In this document: positions 61,471 to 64,000 of the stretch, one piece after another
How positions within the stretch are numbered: the stretch's first letter is position 1
Layout: each line of letters opens with the position of its first letter
Origin: Deltaproteobacteria bacterium
GTDB lineage: Bacteria > Myxococcota > UBA727 > VGSZ01
DNA length: 64,000 nucleotides
Direction of reading: 5' to 3'
NCBI GenBank assembly: GCA_016177705.1
Contig: JACOUT010000003.1
Coordinates: forward strand, 558,001 to 622,000
Translations under genes and position numbers: made by a program
Notes under the pieces: model-generated
What the model was told of the DNA's origin: nothing
Database searches by the model: none
Seen by the model: the letters and a program-made list of their open reading frames with translations, nothing else

Positions 61471-63192
61471 ATGACCACGACCACCGCCTCGCACCACGCC
61501 GACGCCCACGCCGCGGGTCACGCGCACGACGACCACGAGCAGAGCTTCTTCGTGAAGTACCTCTGGTCCACCGACCACAAGGTGATCGGCTTCCAGTACA
61601 TGATCACCGGCCTGCTGATGGCGATGATCGGCGGCTACATGGCCTACGGCTTCCGCATGCAGCTCGCGTGGCCAGGCGAGTGGATCCCGGGCGTCGGCTT
61701 CTTGAGCTCGCAGCAATACAACGCCTACGTCACCACCCACGGCACGGTGATGATCTTCTGGTTCGCCATGCCGGTCTTGATCGCGGCCTTCGGCAACTGG
61801 CTGATCCCGCTGATGATCGGCTGCGACGACATGGCGTTTCCGCGCATCAACCGGCTCAGCTACCAGGTTTTCCTCATCTCGGCCGTGGTGCTGATCGGCT
61901 CCTTCTTCGTCGACGGCGGCGCCTTCGGCGGCGCCTGGACCGCCTACCCGCCGCTCTCGGCCAAGGCCACCATGAACCTGTCGCCGCTCGGCTCCACCAT
62001 GTGGGTGCTGGCGGTGGCGCTCGAGTTCGTCGCCTTCCTGCTCGGCGGCATCAACTTCATCACCACCGCGATGAACGCGCGCGCGCCCGGCATGAAGATG
62101 ATGGATATCCCCATCGTGGTCTGGATGATCGTGGTGGCGAGCATCCTGTTCATGGTCTCGGTCGGCCCGCTGGTCGCCGGCGCCGCCATGTTGGTGCTCG
62201 ACCAGCAGCTCGGCACGGCCTTCTACGACCCGAGCGGGGGCGGCGACCCCATCCTGTGGCAGCACCTCTTCTGGTTCTTCGGCCACCCCGAGGTGTACGT
62301 GGTGTTGTTGCCGGCGATGGGCGTGTGCGCCGAGATCATCACCTGCAACGCGCGCAAGAAGTTCTTCGGCTACAAGACGCTCCTCTACACGGTGTTCGCC
62401 ACCGGCATCATCTCGTTCTTCGTGTGGGCGCACCATCAGTTCGTCGCCGGCATCGACCCGCGCATGGCGAACGTCTTCACCATCACCACGCTGATCATCT
62501 CCATCCCCATCGCCGAGATGATCTTCCTGTACATCGCCACGTTGGCCGGCGGTCAGATTCGTTTGAACGTGCCGATGCTGTGGGCGCTCTCCTTCGTCGC
62601 CGAGTTCCTGCTCGGTGGCGTCACCGGCATCTTCCTCGGCGCCTCGGGCTCGGACATCTACTTCCACGACACCTACTTCGTCATCGCGCACTTCCACTAC
62701 ACCTTCGTGCCCATCGCGGTCATCGCGTGCTTCGCCGGCTTCACGCACTGGATCCCGAAGATGACCGGCAAGATGATGAACGAGACCCTCGGCAAGCTGC
62801 ACTTCTGGACCACCATCGTCGGCTTCAACCTGGTGTTCCTGCCGCTGTTCATCACCGGCATGTGGGGCGACCACCGCCGCATCTACAACTACGATCACTT
62901 CCCCGACCTGAGCACGCAGGCCCTGCAGGACCTGCGCATCGCCTCCACCGTCGGCCTGTTGATCATGATCGCCGCGCAGGGGTTCTTCGTGTGGAACCTG
63001 ATCTGGACCTGGAAGAAAGGCCCGGCCGCCGGCAACAACCCGTGGCAGGGCACGACGCTCGAATGGTCGACGACGTCACCACCGGGCCACGGCAACTTCC
63101 ACCCCATGCCGACCGTCTACCGCGGCCCCTACGAGTACTCGGTGCCGGGCGCCGAGGCCGACTTCCTGCCGCAAAGCCAGCCGCCCGCGTAA
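61471..63192 (+). CDS. coxA: Cytochrome c oxidase subunit I
   Basis: 573 residues with 12 membrane helices. HGTVMIFWFAMPVL contains a heme a ligand, WFFGHPEVYVVLLPA holds the CuB His and cross-linked Tyr, VWAHHQFVAG the other two CuB histidines, and DTYFVIAHFHYTFV the heme a3 and heme a ligands; all are present. The N-terminus is unusually His-rich (SHHADAHAAGHAHDDHEQ) and would face the cytoplasm. An A-family, proton-pumping oxidase. The gene follows coxB by 13 bp. Confidence 0.96.
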   Translation: MTTTTASHHADAHAAGHAHDDHEQSFFVKYLWSTDHKVIGFQYMITGLLMAMIGGYMAYGFRMQLAWPGEWIPGVGFLSSQQYNAYVTTHGTVMIFWFAMPVLIAAFGNWLIPLMIGCDDMAFPRINRLSYQVFLISAVVLIGSFFVDGGAFGGAWTAYPPLSAKATMNLSPLGSTMWVLAVALEFVAFLLGGINFITTAMNARAPGMKMMDIPIVVWMIVVASILFMVSVGPLVAGAAMLVLDQQLGTAFYDPSGGGDPILWQHLFWFFGHPEVYVVLLPAMGVCAEIITCNARKKFFGYKTLLYTVFATGIISFFVWAHHQFVAGIDPRMANVFTITTLIISIPIAEMIFLYIATLAGGQIRLNVPMLWALSFVAEFLLGGVTGIFLGASGSDIYFHDTYFVIAHFHYTFVPIAVIACFAGFTHWIPKMTGKMMNETLGKLHFWTTIVGFNLVFLPLFITGMWGDHRRIYNYDHFPDLSTQALQDLRIASTVGLLIMIAAQGFFVWNLIWTWKKGPAAGNNPWQGTTLEWSTTSPPGHGNFHPMPTVYRGPYEYSVPGAEADFLPQSQPPA

Positions 63193-63218
63193 CCGCCATC
63201 GCCACGAGGACACGCACG

Positions 63219-63797
63219 ATGTCGTTCGCCAAGCCCCTCGCCACCTTGCGCACCAGCGCCGGTCTGCCTACGGGCCGTCTGGCCCTGTGGTGGCTGCTCG
63301 CCTCCGAGGTGATCATCTTCGGCGGCCTGCTCGCAAGCTACGTCATGCAGCGCCTCGGCCATCCGGAGTGGGCCTATGAGGCGGAGCACACCAACATCTG
63401 GTTTGGCGCCGGCAACACCATCATCCTGCTCACGTCGTCGTTGTCGGCGGTGCTCGCGCACCAGGCGGCACAGACCGGCGACGGCAAGAAGGCCGCGCGC
63501 TACCTGTGGCTGACCATCGGTGGCGCCGCCTGGTTCATCGTCAACAAGGCGATCGAGTGGACCGGCGAGATCTCGCACGGCTTCACCATCACCAAGAGCG
63601 GCTTCTGGAGCTTCTACTACACGGCCGCGGGCCTGCACGGCCTGCACGTCATCGCCGGCGCCACCGCCATGGCGATCGTCGCGCTCGACGCGGCCAAGAA
63701 CAAGGAGCTGCAGCGCGTCGAGTACGTTGGCATCTACTGGCACCTGGTCGACGTCATCTGGATCTTCCTGTTCCCGCTCCTCTACATCGCCAAGTAG
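63219..63797 (+). CDS. coxC: Cytochrome c oxidase subunit III
   Basis: 192 residues from ATG at 63219 (SD ACGAGGA); the longer frame upstream is a shadow of coxA. Five membrane helices, as in bacterial subunit III of caa3/bo3 type. LASEVIIFGGLLASYVM has the conserved Glu, and GLHGLHVIAGATAM and VEYVGIYWHLVDVIWIFLFP are the family blocks. Supports the proton-uptake side and stability of the oxidase complex. Confidence 0.94.
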   Translation: MSFAKPLATLRTSAGLPTGRLALWWLLASEVIIFGGLLASYVMQRLGHPEWAYEAEHTNIWFGAGNTIILLTSSLSAVLAHQAAQTGDGKKAARYLWLTIGGAAWFIVNKAIEWTGEISHGFTITKSGFWSFYYTAAGLHGLHVIAGATAMAIVALDAAKNKELQRVEYVGIYWHLVDVIWIFLFPLLYIAK

Positions 63798-63830
63798 TCA
63801 GCGCTGCGCCAACCGCACGAGGCAACGCCC

Positions 63831-64000
63831 ATGAGCACCCACGCCGCCGACCACGCGCACGCCCCCGACAGCGGTGACGAGCACGAGCACGTCCACCCGC
63901 CGAGCTTCTACGTCAAGATCTGGGCGATCCTGACCGTGCTGTTCGCCATCTCGGTGGCGGGCCCGATGCTCGGCGTCAAGATCGTCACCATCCTGACCGC
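63831..64000 (+). CDS. coxD: Cytochrome c oxidase subunit IV, N-terminal part (cut by window end)
   Basis: Open from ATG at 63831 to the window end (56 codons visible). A His/Asp-rich start (HAADHAHAPDSGDEHEHVHPP) leads to SFYVKIWAILTVLFAISVAG, the first membrane helix with the KIWxxLxVLFxISVAGP pattern of bacterial subunit IV. Position after coxC, 33 bp away, fits. The remaining helices lie outside. Confidence 0.85.
   Translation, partial: MSTHAADHAHAPDSGDEHEHVHPPSFYVKIWAILTVLFAISVAGPMLGVKIVTILT

Overview
The window is about 70% GC and densely packed, with mostly 0-100 bp between genes and many 4-bp start/stop overlaps. Lipoproteins with Gly-Glu repeat linkers, two MYXO-CTERM-like C-termini, Ser/Thr kinases fused to receiver or STAND/TPR modules, and PilZ proteins point to a member of the Myxococcota (former deltaproteobacteria). 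The lineage is inferred from these hallmarks, not proven. There is no phage, no IS element, no CRISPR array and no rRNA. One tRNA gene (His, GTG) is complete with its own promoter and terminator.

Layout. 0-9.7 kb: end of a metallophosphoesterase, an EamA transporter overlapping a MarR regulator, then an overlapping operon otsA (membrane-anchored) - otsB - ClC, divergent from a GH15 trehalase/glucoamylase-like gene; this looks like a trehalose/osmotic module. An XRE antitoxin / AbiEii-type nucleotidyltransferase pair follows. 9.8-23.4 kb: a ZIP-like/ArsP-like permease fusion coupled to a secreted M6-type metalloprotease, a START-domain protein, a hydrolase-fold lipoprotein lacking its catalytic Ser, a receiver-kinase fusion, a Gly-Glu lipoprotein, an AAA_28 ATPase with a PilZ protein, a NAD(P)-binding protein with an alpha/beta hydrolase, and a DUF3857/transglutaminase-fold protein lacking its Cys. 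23.4-44.4 kb: a DUF4143 ATPase, an EpmA-like synthetase, a FadL-type porin, several Cys-rich lipoproteins, a kinase-STAND-TPR protein, an esterase, a class V PLP enzyme, a HEAT-repeat protein, membrane-anchored YqgE, TtcA, and two tandem paralogous lipoproteins, one with many disulfide modules.

44.5-59.8 kb: tRNA-His, a secreted GH15-like protein coupled to an LTA-synthase-like sulfatase, a second DUF4143 ATPase behind a 22-bp palindrome, a PilZ-like protein, a C15 (pyroglutamyl peptidase) fold in circularly permuted order, an Xaa-Pro aminopeptidase, an enolase-superfamily enzyme, and a leaderless-secretion 740-residue protein with a clan-CD-like His/Cys pair and EF-hand-like loops. 59.9-64.0 kb: a cytochrome c oxidase operon (diheme cytochrome c lipoprotein, 37-residue membrane peptide, CoxB, CoxA, CoxC, start of CoxD).

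The most unusual items are the permuted C15 peptidase, the ZIP-permease fusion, the putative clan-CD effector, two catalytically dead enzyme folds on the cell surface, and self-contained AT-rich promoters, apparently making leaderless mRNAs, in front of the accessory ATPase and toxin-antitoxin genes.
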